A stretch of 64,000 nt of DNA from the NCBI GenBank assembly GCA_026826555.1, contig JAKSZT010053928.1, positions 4,590,854 through 4,654,853 of the forward strand, in the 5' to 3' direction. Shown one piece after another: positions 45,173-56,689 of this stretch (position 1 is the stretch's first letter; every line of letters begins with the position of its first letter). The notes under the pieces were generated by a model, which was not told the DNA's origin, did no database searches, and worked only from the letters and a program-made list of their open reading frames with translations. Position numbers and translations under genes: made by a program. The stretch comes from Tolypeutes matacus. Taxonomy: Eukaryota; Chordata; Mammalia; Cingulata; Chlamyphoridae.

Positions 45173-47053
45173 TTTTTTGCATGAAATGGGAAGCATGCTT
45201 TCATAAAGCACTCCACATACAGAAATAAGATAATTGTCTTTGAAAATAACTTTTTTTTTCTTCAGTTGTCCACTTGTATGAGTCGCAAACTGAACAGATG
45301 CTATTTTCACGGAACACTGTTTTTACTTGAATAAATAACTGATGAACTATGGTTAAGACTCGAAGTTTGTATTAAATGAAAGATGTTTTCTCTAACCAAT
45401 AAACAGAATGAGGCTGTCACTTAAAGGAAAGAACCTAACAATATTTGTTGCCAGTAATGTAGACTTTCAAGTGAAAATTAAAACTTTGGAAAACTTCAAT
45501 CTATTACCTTGAGCTTAATAACTTCATACTTAAATACTCAGATGGGTGGTGATATTAGTGAATACATAGAGGATTTTTAAAATTGTATTATAATGAAACG
45601 TGTCAACATTTGGAAGATAGGTATTTTTCAAATGATCAACTCATTATGTTACATAATCATGCATAGATAAAAGATCCCAAGTGTGACATAGACCAATAAC
45701 AGAGTACAGAAAGTTTACTGATTGATTTCAGAGTCCACATTGCAGTTGACTTAAGAAACTGCCACTTTGTCAAGTTTGGTGTAGTATCAAAGAAGAATAT
45801 CCACAATTAGCTGAAAAGCCTTATTAAATTACTCTTCCCTTTTCCAAATGCATATATTTGTGAGACAAGATATTCTTTCATATACTTCAACCCAAACCGT
45901 ATTTTGCAACAGAGTGAATGCATAAGCAGATGTGAGACTCCAGCTGTCTTCTTTTAACCAAGATATTAAAAAAAGATTTGCAAAAATGGCCTCTCTCGTC
46001 ATTAAAAACAATTTTTTTTTTTGGTTTTGGAAAATAGTTGTTTTTCATAAAATGTCCATTTATGTTAATTTATTGCTTTTAAATGATAAATTAAAATTTG
46101 TTATATTTTCTAATACAAGAAATATCAATATGTATATAACCTATATGAACAAAAACTCTTTGGGGACCTCAGTAATATTTAAAAGTTTAAAAGGAGTCTT
46201 GACACCAGAGTTTGGGAACCACTAGTTGAGTGACATACTTCTGAAGTCAGAGCAGATAGTTTTTGAAAACCAGTTTCTTAAAGCTTGCACAAAGTTAATC
46301 AATAATAGAGTTACTATAAATGTTAGAAAAACATCTTAAGATAACTTATTTAAAAATTTGTGGATTTATGTTGGTTCTGAAATTAGATTGGTATAAAGTA
46401 CCAAAGACTTTAGTAAAGTCATATATTTCCAAAATAGAAACATTGGATGAATCAAATACAAAGTGGAGTTTTTAAAGTGGTAATTGTTTTATTTAATTTT
46501 CAGCATCTTCAGCATCTTTTTTTTTGAAAATTTTATTCTACTTAAAAAAATTTTTTTTCCCAAATAGGTAATTTGGTTTATTGAATGGTGGCAAAGAAGA
46601 GTGCCATTTAATTAGAATTTTGTCCTAATTTCAAAGAAATGGGGAGTTGGAGAAAGTAAAAGTTTAAGTAAATGAGAATAAAAATGCTGGATAGAACATA
46701 GCATTTTTGGTAATAAAAACCTGGAAATTTTCATTTTGGAACTATCTGATAATAGGAAAACTATTCATTATTGTAAGTTTTTTTAATTGGCTAGAAGGGA
46801 GATAAATTATTTTAGGATGTTTTATCACCTGAAAGTCAAAAAATTAAAAAAATTTTAAACGGTGTCAGGTCTGGTATGGCCTGATGAATATGACTGAACC
46901 TTTGACATCATTGGTTAACATTTTTATATTTGGCAAGTATGGAATTAATATAAATTTCCAAAAAAATGAGAAGGCACATTTTTAACAGGGCTTTTGAATT
47001 TCTTGACTTTTTTTTTTTTTTTTTTAAGTTCCCCTTTAACAAAAGAAGCCCTA

Positions 47054-47150
47054 GGGAGCAGGGGTAGCTCAGTGGTTTGAGTGCCTGCTTCCCATGTACA
47101 AGGTTCTGGGAGGTACCAGAGTACCTCCTAAAATAAAACAAAACAAAAAA
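47054..47150 (+). mobile_element. tRNA-Ala-derived SINE with perfect 16-bp TSD
   Basis: It starts GGGAGCAGGGGTAGCTCAGT and preserves the tRNA-Ala A-box (TAGCTCAGTGG) but has a damaged B box, then an AAAAC-rich tail. aacaaaagaagcccta is repeated exactly at 47038-47053 and 47151-47166. Of the SINEs here, this copy shows the tRNA-Ala ancestry most plainly. Confidence 0.93.
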
Positions 47151-47779
47151 AACAAAAGAAGCCCTACTCCAGTCCATTTAAGTAGTCAGTATGACTGGGC
47201 CCCTCCTCATGTAGGGTACTTTTTAGGGCCTGATATCCCTTAGGAGCAAAACCCTCATTATTCTTGGAACATACAGTCCATCTGGCCATCCATTGCTTAT
47301 ATTTCTATAATCTTTTGCCCACTGAGAAATGGATGCTGTTTTAGAGAACTACTGTTTTTGTAATTTTATTTTTTGCTTTGTCATTTCTGTGTATTTTGAA
47401 ACTAGGTGGGAGGAGACAAAGTATGAATTTAGAGTATCTTTTCTAGTCAGAAAATGTCCCCCAAATTTTATCCCAAACTTAATCTCTCAAGTTTTAGTCT
47501 ACCAGATTTTGTTTTATCTTAAATACAGCTTTATCCTTCAAGATGGGGCATATTTGAAAAACAGGTGTTTGAGGTATGAAGAAAGGTTTATATAAGACAT
47601 TACTTCTTTAAAGCAAACAACTTAATGTTAGAATTCTCCATTATCCATGAAAAACTAGATAGTTGTGGACTAATTGGTAGTGGTGCTTATTACAGTGAGA
47701 GACTGAAAATGTGCTACAAAAAGTTGGATTTTTCTTTAATTGCTTCGTAAGTATTGAAGGACAAAAGGGGGGAATCTCC

Positions 47780-47945
47780 TGTGTGCTCTTACTGTGTCAG
47801 ATACTGTTATAGGTGTTGTTAGATATATTACTTTATATAATTCTTAGAATAATCCTGCTACTATTCTGACAATTGGATAGGGAAGGAAACTAGCTCCAGC
47901 CTTCACAGCTAGTGTGTGTTCCTTTCACTATACTATCTTACCTTG
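47780..47945 (-). repeat. MIR SINE remnant
   Basis: Diverged antisense MIR: 'acttactttatataattcttagaataatcctgctactat ... gggaaggaaactagctccagccttcacagctagtg'. Confidence 0.6.
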
Positions 47946-48879
47946 GTGTTCTGGTATTTAGTTTCCATTAATAATGTATTTTCCTTCCTATTAATTTTTC
48001 TTGAGTTATTTTTGTTTCAGATTTCCTTTTCATTTTGAGGGAAAGATACTAGCCTTCTTGACTTAAGTATTTTTCATGGTGAATGGAGGAAATGTCTTCT
48101 GAAACATTTTTTACTGGCAGTTCTAATAAAAATAAAAGTAACCAATTTTATTGGTTTTACCCAAGGAAACATGTCAGAGCTGACTTATGTACAAGTGCAC
48201 AGATACTGCCAATAGGCCAAGCCTTTTGCGTAAAAAAGTAGTGTATAGTAGAAATGCCATCCTTAAAATGTTTATAAAAGAATGGAAAAAATGGGAATGG
48301 TTTAGATCCATGCTGTTTTTAAGTAATTGGTAGATCCCATGTTTGGCACTGATACACAAATAGGGGAGCAAGCTGTTGTTTTTAGATATTAAACATTAAA
48401 GTCAACTTTTTTAGATATTATGCATTAAAGTCAACTTTGTTTCTATGTCTGAGTTCCTTTTAATTTGGGAATCTGTATATATGCATGCCAAGGTATTTCA
48501 TTAAATTTTAGGAGATGTAAAATTTCAATTTTATTTTAAAATTGAATATTGATGCATTAGAAAAAGCTTGGGGAAAATCATTGAAAAAAATTTTTTTTTG
48601 TTTAATCTTAAAAATGTAGTACATGCTTGGTATGGAAAATAACATGGAAATATTTAATGTAGAAAATGAAAGTTCTTTTGATCTCTTTGCTCAGGAATAA
48701 GAATTAGTGTCACATTTTTTAATACTATCATGATTAAACTGCACATACAGTTATTTTTACTGCTTAATTTTTAGTTACTTTTATTGTAGTAGGATGAAAA
48801 TGCCTGGTAAGTATTTAGGATCAGGAATTATATCCTGTTTAATAATATAGATAAAAGTATCTCACATGAGAAGGTGGGC

Positions 48880-50400
48880 GGGCCCAGAATTAGGTTAACT
48901 ACTTAAAACCAGGGGCTGCAGTTGTTAAAGGGGAACTAACAAAAGGAAGAAAAGGTTGCTGCTGAATAAGCCATATTCAGAAGTCTGGCATACATAAAGC
49001 TCTATACTTAGAGGATGCAGAGAGGGACACGGAAATAATAGGACATCAGCAGTCTTCTGACCAGCCTCTGAGCCAGTCTCATCCATTGAGCTGTTAACTC
49101 TGTGTCTGAATTTGTGATATCCCCAGTGTTACCACTTAAAGCCAATATAAGACCTGATTCTGCAGTGGGGTGGGGCCCCTTGGTGGAGGCACTTGCAAAA
49201 CTGGTAGACTCAGAGGCATGAAAATAGAAAGAGGAAGAAAAATTGTACTCAAGATGAGCTTGTAAATCAAAATCCCTAACTATATGAACAAAGAAAAATC
49301 AATGGAAGACAGCTAATTAACAGTTAGACTTACAGTTAACAGTAATATTGTAATATTTTTGTAGCAAAGGCAAAGAAGGTACTATATCAATGTTAAAGGT
49401 AAAAAAAGTACATGGGATTTAGTTTTATGAGATGTGAATATGACAGGAAAAAAAACCAACAGAAGGTGAATTTATATCAGATTAAAGAAGATAGAAAAAT
49501 CTTCTAGAGACTTCAAAGTCAGTATGTTTATCAGTGTTAATGAGATCAAGGAAGTAATAGAATCTATAGAAAAGAAGTCATAAAACAAGAAAAGGTAGAT
49601 ATGAAAAGAATCAGAAGTCCTGGAAATGAAATTGGCAGTGCCTTTTCTTTTTTATTGGTAGTGATATCTTATTATCAGTATTGTCTTAGATCAGATGAAA
49701 TACAAAATGTTTTTTTGGGGGGGAGGGGAATCCCAGAACAACCTTTAGAATAGACATAGAAAAAGGGAATGAGTGAATATTAATAAACTGAGGAATTCAC
49801 TCAGAATACAGCATAGAGATAAAGAGCAGTTAAGAGACATAGAAGATAGAATGAGAGCCACCAACATAGGAATTTTAGAAAAAGAGAATGGAGCGGATGG
49901 CAGAGATGTAATATTTGATGAGATGACAGAATTTTGTGTTGAAGTATAGTCTACAGATCAAAATTTTACTTCAAGTATCAAGTAAGATAAGTAAAAATAA
50001 GTCCAATTCTGATTTATAATGAAATTATAAAGAGAGAATCTTTAAGGTTAGCAGAGAGAAAAGACAGATTACTAACAAAGAAACTAACAAACCTACAAAT
50101 TTCTCTCATTAGCCACACAGATGTCTTCAGTGTTCTGAGAGGAAATAACCAGAAACCCAGAATTCTAAATCCAATTAAATTACTACTCAAGAGTTAAGGT
50201 TTAATGAATACATTTAAAATATTCAAGAATTGAGAGTTTATTATCCAAAGATTCTTCCTGAAGTATAACTACCGAAGGATTAAGTAATTAAGTAGAAATA
50301 TGCATCTAGAGGAAATGGATGCAAGAAATAATAAAGACATGGATAAAAAAGTTGATAATTTAACTGACTATAAAATACTGGTATTGTAAAAAATAAAAAA
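48880..50400 (+). mobile_element. Ancient L1/HAL1-like remnant
   Basis: Sense-strand text such as 'atgagatcaaggaagtaatagaatctatagaaaag', 'ctctcattagccacacagatg', 'aataaccagaaacccagaattctaaatccaattaaa' and 'tgcaagaaataataaagacatggataaa' is typical of old L1/HAL1 internal regions. No open frame survives. Boundaries are approximate. Confidence 0.55.
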
Positions 50401-50639
50401 ATTTAAAAATGCACAAAGGCAGAAAAATGTATAATGAACCTTCATGTACCCAACTATTAGTTTCAGCAGTTATCTACATTCTGTCTTTATTGTTTCTTCT
50501 ATTCCCACCATTTTTAACTTTATTTTTGCTGGAGTATTTTAAAGTAAATTCTAGACATTGTATAATTTTACCCTAAAATACTCATGGAATAATTTTCATG
50601 GCTTATTAATTCTCATGGAATAATACTCAGTATAAGATC

Positions 50640-51066
50640 CATAGGTATCCTTGAGACCTTTTCATAGGGATATATGAGGTTGAAGCTATTTTCGTAATAA
50701 TGCCAAGATGTTGCTTTGCCTATTTGACCCTCATCTTTCTAGTTTTGTACAGTGGAGTTTTCCAGAGACTACAAGACATGTGATAGATAACATGACAGAT
50801 TGAATGCAGAAGCAGATATGAAAGTCCAGCTGTATTCTATTAAGCCAGATATTAAAGAGATTGCAAAAATGTCAGATTCTTTTTTTTTTTTTTTTTTTTG
50901 AGGATACAGTTTTCATAAAGATGTTATTTATGTAAATATAATGAATTTATTACTATTTTTTAAATGAATCAGTACATATTTAAAAATTTCCCAGGTTTGA
51001 TTCTCTACATGGTAAATATTGTTAGATACACTTATGTAAACAAAGATCATTTGTAGTCCTCAAATT
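50640..51066 (+). mobile_element. Internally deleted relative of the hAT at 43960
   Basis: It contains 'gaatgcagaagcagatatgaaagtccagctgtattctattaagccagatattaaagag', the same transposase 3' coding segment as 45915-45990, followed by the same 3' terminal AT-rich region, but lacks most of the body. A third scrap of the 3' end is at 55285-55375. Confidence 0.75.
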
Positions 51067-51460
51067 TTTTTTTTTTTTAGTTAGGCCAGTTAAAAATAAT
51101 TTATTGGGAAATGGGGGGAAAAGAACAGAGCTTGCTGAGAAATGGGAGAGAAGGATGGAAATACATAGATTTGATACAGGCTCCTCTAGGCAGTGTGTGA
51201 GATTTGGTTTATGTAGTGACCCTTTTTTTTTTTTTTTTTGTGACACCTATGAATATTTTAATGGAAAAAAATTAAAAAGTTTGGTGATAAGACTCAAAAT
51301 AATCAAAGCAGTATCTTTTTACCACTCTGACTTACAAACTCAAGGCAAGTAGCTTAAGTACACCAATAAGAACCGTTGTGATGTATTCTCTCTCATATCA
51401 CATGCCTTCAAAAAGGTAAAAGGCACACAACCAATGTAATTCTTTAATTGCATTTTAAAA
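51067..51460 (-). pseudogene. Two adjacent candidate processed retroposon 3' ends
   Basis: On the minus strand, 51221-51081 ends 'cccaataaattatttttaactggcctaact' followed by poly(A) (poly-T 51067-51079). The next block, 51460-51240, ends 'attaaaatattcataggtgtcac' followed by a longer poly(A) (51222-51239). Each has a polyadenylation hexamer 15-30 nt before the tail, as in retroposed mRNAs. I do not recognise the source genes, and no clean target duplications were matched. Confidence 0.45.
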
Positions 51461-52735
51461 TTTTTATTTTATTATTATTTTTTAAAACAATTTATTGAAG
51501 TATATCATTCATACACAAACATACATAAACAATAAGTGTTCAGTAAGCATTATGAACTTAGAAAACAACCATGCATAACATCATACAGTGCTACCACACA
51601 TCACCCCACCACAAATACTTTTTATTGTTGTGAAACATTTGTTAACAAATTATGAAAAGAGCATCATCAAGGTATTACTACTAACTGTAGTCTGTATTGT
51701 ACTTCCCTATACTTTTTTTTTTTTTAAGGATTTATTTATTATATCCATTTTTGTGTCCGTCGCCCCCCCCCCCCCGTTTTTGCTGTTTTTGTGTCCATTT
51801 GCTGGGCAACTCTGTATGTGTTTCCTGCCCTCTCTTCTTATCCTTCTCCTCCTGTCTTCACTGGAATTTGATCCTTGGAATCTCCGAAGTGGGAGAGAGG
51901 CGTCCTACTGCCTGTGCCACCTTAGTTCCTGGTTTTTTGGTGCGCCTCGTCTTGGCTCTCCCTTGTGTCACTCTCCTGTTACGTCATCATCTTGCTGCGT
52001 GGCTCGCGGGGCCTGGGGCTGCACCCACACATGGGCCCACCCGCTCATGGGGCCTGGCAGTGTACCCCCACATAGGGCCTGATGGCACACCTGCACACAG
52101 GCCCTAGGGGGCTCACCCATGCGCGAGGCCTGGCGGCTCACCACGCATGCTGTCTGGGGGGCTCACCCGCTTGTGGGGCCTGATGGCGCACCCGCGCACG
52201 GGGCCTGGTGGCCCACATGCCTTCTATGTTTTTCTCTTTTTTATTTTTACCTGGAGGTCCTAGGATCAAACACAGGTTCCTCCAAATGGGAGATGGATGC
52301 CTAACCATTTGAGCCACATCTGTCCCCCTGCTATATCTCTTAAGGTTGACCAAAGATACCTAGAGTTATAGTCATTTCCCATACAGAATGTTCGTATAAT
52401 AAATCAGGCTTAGTTTATCACCAGCATTCTAAAAACTAGACCTAGGGAGAAAAACTAGATCTGGCGACACGTGCATGGTTTCTTTTTTTTTTAAAGATTT
52501 TATTTATTTATTCATTTATCCCCCGCTTGCTGCTTGTGCTCGCTGGGTCAGCCAACCACGCCGTGCGGGCGGGCCTGCCTTCACCAGGAGGCCCCGGGAA
52601 CCGAACCCGGGGCCTCCCATATGGCAAACGGGAGCCCCACTGATTGAGCCACAGCCGCTTCCCATGGTTTCTAATATAGCGAATGTTTAGCCTACCCTGA
52701 TTATCACAAAATCAGGACAGTGAGAATATTTGCAT
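51457..52735 (-). mobile_element. Composite tRNA-SINE/VNTR/L1-tail retroposon, copy C
   Basis: Same order as copies A and B in RNA sense (minus strand): 5' end TGCAAATATTCTC, hairpin (one mismatch and one G-U pair), DAS-like unit, GC-rich tandem repeat, second tRNA-like unit, L1-like tail and A-rich end. The tandem repeat (51998-52222) is expanded to about eight units of roughly 25 bp. A separate SINE (52484-52662) lies within the 5' module. ttgcatt at both ends is a possible short duplication. Frames of 136-164 codons on the + strand are antisense artefacts. Confidence 0.83.
52484..52662 (-). mobile_element. DAS SINE inserted in composite copy C
   Basis: The minus strand begins GGGAAGCGGCTGTGGCTCAA and contains B-box GGGTTCGGTTCCC and poly(A). 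catggtttct at 52474-52483 and 52663-52672 is its target duplication. Confidence 0.9.
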
Positions 52736-52748
52736 TGTGTGGTGACCT

Positions 52749-53319
52749 TTTTTTTTTTTTTTTAACATTTTTTAACTTTATTTTGTACATTTAATAATTG
52801 AAAATACAAACAATTAAAAACTAAAAAGTAAACACAGATGAATAAATATACATTTCTCAATTAAATGTAATGGATACATATAACATTTTTTTTTTTTTAA
52901 TCAAACAATATATTACACAATATATTTGGCTCATAGTAACGCATTAATACAGTATTTGTCCTTTTGTGTCTGGCTTGCTTCACTCAACATAATGCCCTCC
53001 AGGTTCATCCATGTTGCTATATGCTTTATGACTTCATTTCTTCTTACACCTGTGTAATATTCCATCGTGTGAATAGACCCCAGTTTGTTTATCCATTCAT
53101 CTGTTGATGGACACCTAGGTTGTTTCCAACTTTTGGCAATGGTGGATAATGTTGCTGTGAACATCGGTGTTGCAGATGTCTGTTCATGTCACTGTTCTCA
53201 TTTCTTCTGGGTATATACCCAGTAGTGGTATTGCAGGGTCACATGGCAAGTCTATATTTAACTTCTTTAGGAACTGCCAAACAGTCCTCCATAGTGGTTG
53301 TACCATCCTGCATTCCCAG
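52749..53319 (-). mobile_element. 5'-truncated L1 with TSD
   Basis: Poly-T at the left, then antisense L1 3' sequence ('tgtgtctggcttgcttcactcaacataatgccctccaggttcatcc', 'attccatcgtgtgaatagacc', 'gggtatatacccagtagtggtattgc'). gtgtggtgaccttt on both sides (from 52737 and 53321) is the target duplication. It abuts composite copy C and is younger than the surrounding sequence. Confidence 0.9.
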
Positions 53320-53334
53320 TGTGGTGACCTTTTA

Positions 53335-55030
53335 AGCTATTAATTATTCCTTCCCTTGCTAATGTTAAGGGGAGGGGCCCCAGCTGTTATTGGTTACCCT
53401 ACCAATGGTGGGGATCCATGGTGAGCCCTGTTTGGAATATCTGGGGACTTCCCTCAGCCCTGGAAAGAGTCCCATCTGAGACCTCAAGGTCAAGGTCAAG
53501 GCCTTGGTGGGGTATTGCGGTTATGTTGTATGTCAGTCATGTTGTGGCTCGCCTTCACCTTGTTTCCCTGTACTAACCTGCCTGAATTCACCTTTAAGAG
53601 TTCATCCTCTTTTTCTTAAGGGGTTATTGAGGGGCGATGGTCATTTTTCTGTAGTTACTTCCTGCTGGTTAGGGCAGTAGTCCCTGCCTAACCTCTTTGG
53701 CTTTTCTGTTGTGGTTGAGGGAAGATGGGTCTGGCACACTGGTTGGAACTGGATGGAATCCCTGCATAACTAATAAGGTGTTGATTCTGTAAGAAATAAA
53801 CTTTATTAGAACTTTGAAGATACTTGGTCTTATTAAAAGGATAAAGAAGATGGTGGTAGGCGGGCCCAAAAAAGGGGCCATTCATGATAAACTGGACCTC
53901 AAGAGTAAGGCCAGGTTCCTTCAGAGACTGCTTCCTCCCATAGTTGATGGGAAACAGCATTCATCTTCAGTTCTTTTATGCTGTTGTTTACTTATAGGGA
54001 GGGATTATGGTAGACCTGCTGGGTTTGGGTATAAACTGCCAACCCCAATTCCCATAGCAGTGGTTATGTTTAGGACAGCTAGGAGAGGTATGAAGAGAGG
54101 AACTGCCCTATACATAAACTCACAAAGATAATATAGGCAACAACAAGACAAGCATATGGCAAACGAAAGCAATACTTGAGAGAGCCATTCCTTTATATTA
54201 TAGGCATATTCATTAACTACTTAGAAAATGAATTAAGTTTACCAGGACTTTTAACGTGTTCAATATCCTTCTGCATATGATCTAGAATAGAAAAGATAAC
54301 ATCATAATCATCAGGCGTATAGGTACAGTATTTAATACTAATGAATACCCAGGTTCCTCTTTGATCTGCAGTTAATAGATCTAAACTCCAGGTTTGCAGT
54401 ACCATTCATGTTATCTCACCATGGGAGCAGGCCATAATGCCAATTGTGTTTAAGTTCTACTCAGAGTACTCTGGTAATTGTTGCTCCACTTGGTATGCCC
54501 TTCACATGGCTAGCATGCTGCAGCATGGTTGATATTAGAGAGAGACTAGGAAGGTAAGGCTCCAGTGTTTCACTGGCCTGTTGCATAGCGCCCTTTGGCA
54601 TTATGAAGCTGAGCCAGTCTGGAGGCAATGTCTGTTGTACATCTGGCCATATCCAGCCATTGCTGGCTGCTGCAGGAGTCTAAAACTGCAATATACTCTC
54701 AATCTACTTCAGGAGCATATTTAGAGATGTAATAGATATTTTTATTGTTTTAGGGGTCAGTGACCAACCTAGCCAATAACTCAAATGGAGAGGCACCATG
54801 CAAGGTATTTGGGCCTGGTTTGAATGTGCAAGAGAGTTTGACAGTACTGAAGTCTCTCGATTTTTTATACACTTTGTAAACACTTCTAATGAGGTTTTTA
54901 ACATATCAAATGAACTTAACATTTTAGTACTTTGCTTTTTACTTCTAGGCCTTTACCATGATGACGTTAATTTTACTTTAGCAGTATGGGAAAAACTACT
55001 TTCTATTTTATGAAAACTGGTGAGTCCCAA
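53335..55030. repeat. Possible endogenous-retrovirus-derived segment (uncertain)
   Basis: The stretch differs from neighbouring intron: a block with a possible LTR-like polyadenylation motif (AATAAA in 'taagaaataaactttatt', about 53795), then about 1.2 kb with long-repeat style text and only short frames (at most 105 codons). I suspect a decayed retroviral internal region but cannot point to a primer-binding site or a conserved motif, so the call is weak. Confidence 0.3.
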
Positions 55031-55094
55031 TGGAATCAAGATTATCTTTTCTTTTCACCATTTTAACATGCAGATTGAATCCTCAAAATTAAAA

Positions 55095-55375
55095 AAAATT
55101 TTTTTTTCATTTTTTATGAAGGTGTAATTTACATAAATAAAACTCACCCTTTTTAGCGCACAGTTCTGCACTTTTTGACATACACTGTTGTGTAATTACC
55201 ATCACAATCAAGATATAGTATCATTTCGTACCCCTCCCCCCATTCCCTCATGCCACTTTGTAGTCAATGCTTTTTTTCCCCACCTGGAGTCTCTGGAAGA
55301 TATGTGTAGGTCACATAAAAGCTTCCTTGAGGTCCTCAATAATTTTTAAGAGTTAAAGGTATCAATATCTTTTTA
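55095..55375 (-). mobile_element. L1 3' scrap next to a hAT 3' scrap
   Basis: 55095-55270 reads as antisense L1 ('ttatgaaggtgtaatttacataaataaaactcacccttttt'). 55285-55375 ('cataaaagcttccttgaggtcctcaataatttttaagagttaaagg') is the terminal part of the hAT family at 43960 and 50640. Confidence 0.65.
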
Positions 55376-56159
55376 TAGTTGGTTTGTTTAAATTAGGATT
55401 CAAATAAATATATAAATCAGGATTCAGAAAAGGACTTTGAATGATGTGCCCCCATATCTCACCTTTTTCACCTAATGGTTTTAGCAACTTTCCATTGTTG
55501 TTTGGATTCATTATTTTGAGTTGCAAAATTGGTTTTTGTAATTCTCTGATTCCTTTTGTATTTATAGTTTTGATTCTTCTTTAAAGAATCTCAGGTCTTT
55601 GGTTATCCCTAAATATTGCTTGTACAAGAATGGCAGGTTAAACTATTAAATTCATTCCTTTTACTTATTTTCAGAATGAGTTGGTGTCTTTGCAACTGCC
55701 AGAGATTCACTTTATTTTTTTGGAGTGTTATCATGAACTTGTGTTTTTTTAATCTTTGTGTTTTAATCCATTGCAATCATTATTCTTGATAGTTAATTTT
55801 TATAGTGCTAAAAGAAATGGAATTCTACGTATAAAAACAAAGAAACTGGAGTGGGGAACTCATGAGGATTTGGTCTGTGGGTAAAGTTTCTTGCCATTAT
55901 TAGGAGGGAAATCTTGATAGTTTCAGCCTTTTTACAGAAATTTATGGGTTGGATGTAAGTAACTATCAAGAAAACAAAAATCCAAATTTTAGTTTCTAAA
56001 CTACCTCTACAGGAGGTAGAAAATTATCAGTCCAACAGAAAATAGTGAAGAAGTAACACAGCAAAGAAAAATAGTAACAGATGTAGAAATTCATTAAAGC
56101 CCTGAAAAGGAAACAGGAGAAGAAAATATATTAGTACCATAGCCAGAAAAAATGGTAAA

Positions 56160-56685
56160 TTATCTGTTAGCATCCTGCTGTATATAGTTTTCTAGTCTTT
56201 TTTGTGCATGTTAAAAGTTTTTTTTATAAAATTGGGATCATATACTTTACACAACAGATTTGTAACTTTGTGTTTAACTGTGCATTATCTCAATCAGTGG
56301 TTTCCTACAACAGGCCTATTTGGTTGCATTAGTATGTATTGTTATGTGGAAGTTACATGATTTATTTAATCCTCTATTGTTAGGTATTGAGTTTCTCACT
56401 TTTTCCTGTTACGTAGAAATTTGTGCTCACATCTCTATTTCCTTATGCAGAATTACTAAAAGTGGAATTGGGTTTAAAAAGTGTCAGTATTGAAGGTTTT
56501 TATACATATTGCAAAAAATATGTGAGAACCGATTTTTGTGTGTTTCATCAACATTGAGATATTCTATCAAATGGGCGAAGTTTGGGGAGTAAAAATAGAA
56601 TCTTGTGCATTCATATGATTATTATGAAAGTTGAACATTTTTGCATGTCTATGGTTATTTGTGCATCTTTGAGTTATTATTTCCT
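56160..56685 (-). mobile_element. Old L1-type antisense fragment
   Basis: Phrases such as 'aaattgggatcatatactttacacaacag', 'ttatgcagaattactaaaagtggaattggg' and 'gattattatgaaagttgaacatttttgcatg' recall antisense L1 3' sequence. Degraded. Confidence 0.55.
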
Positions 56686-56689
56686 CAGA

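Larger units (their letters stand above)
43960..46230 (+). mobile_element. hAT DNA transposon relic with broken transposase
   Basis: The left end (43960-44255) and the body (45175-46230) belong to one autonomous-type hAT (Charlie/Zaphod-like; family unresolved). Between 45750 and 45970 the + strand resembles the C-terminal hAT dimerisation region of transposases: a 'caagtttggtgtagtatcaaagaagaatatccacaatta' segment and 'ttacccttttcca'-type text, then the E-A-D-M-R-like run before the stop. Frameshifts and stops break it everywhere. The 3' terminal sequence 'ctctttggggacctcagtaatatttaaaag ... gtttgggaaccactag' is recognisable. Insertions at 44259-44358 (SINE) and 44400-45172 (L1) split it. Confidence 0.8.

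Noticed and set aside
53814..54131. 105-codon frame in intron 4
   Set aside because: No family resemblance, and an overlapping minus-strand frame is equally long.
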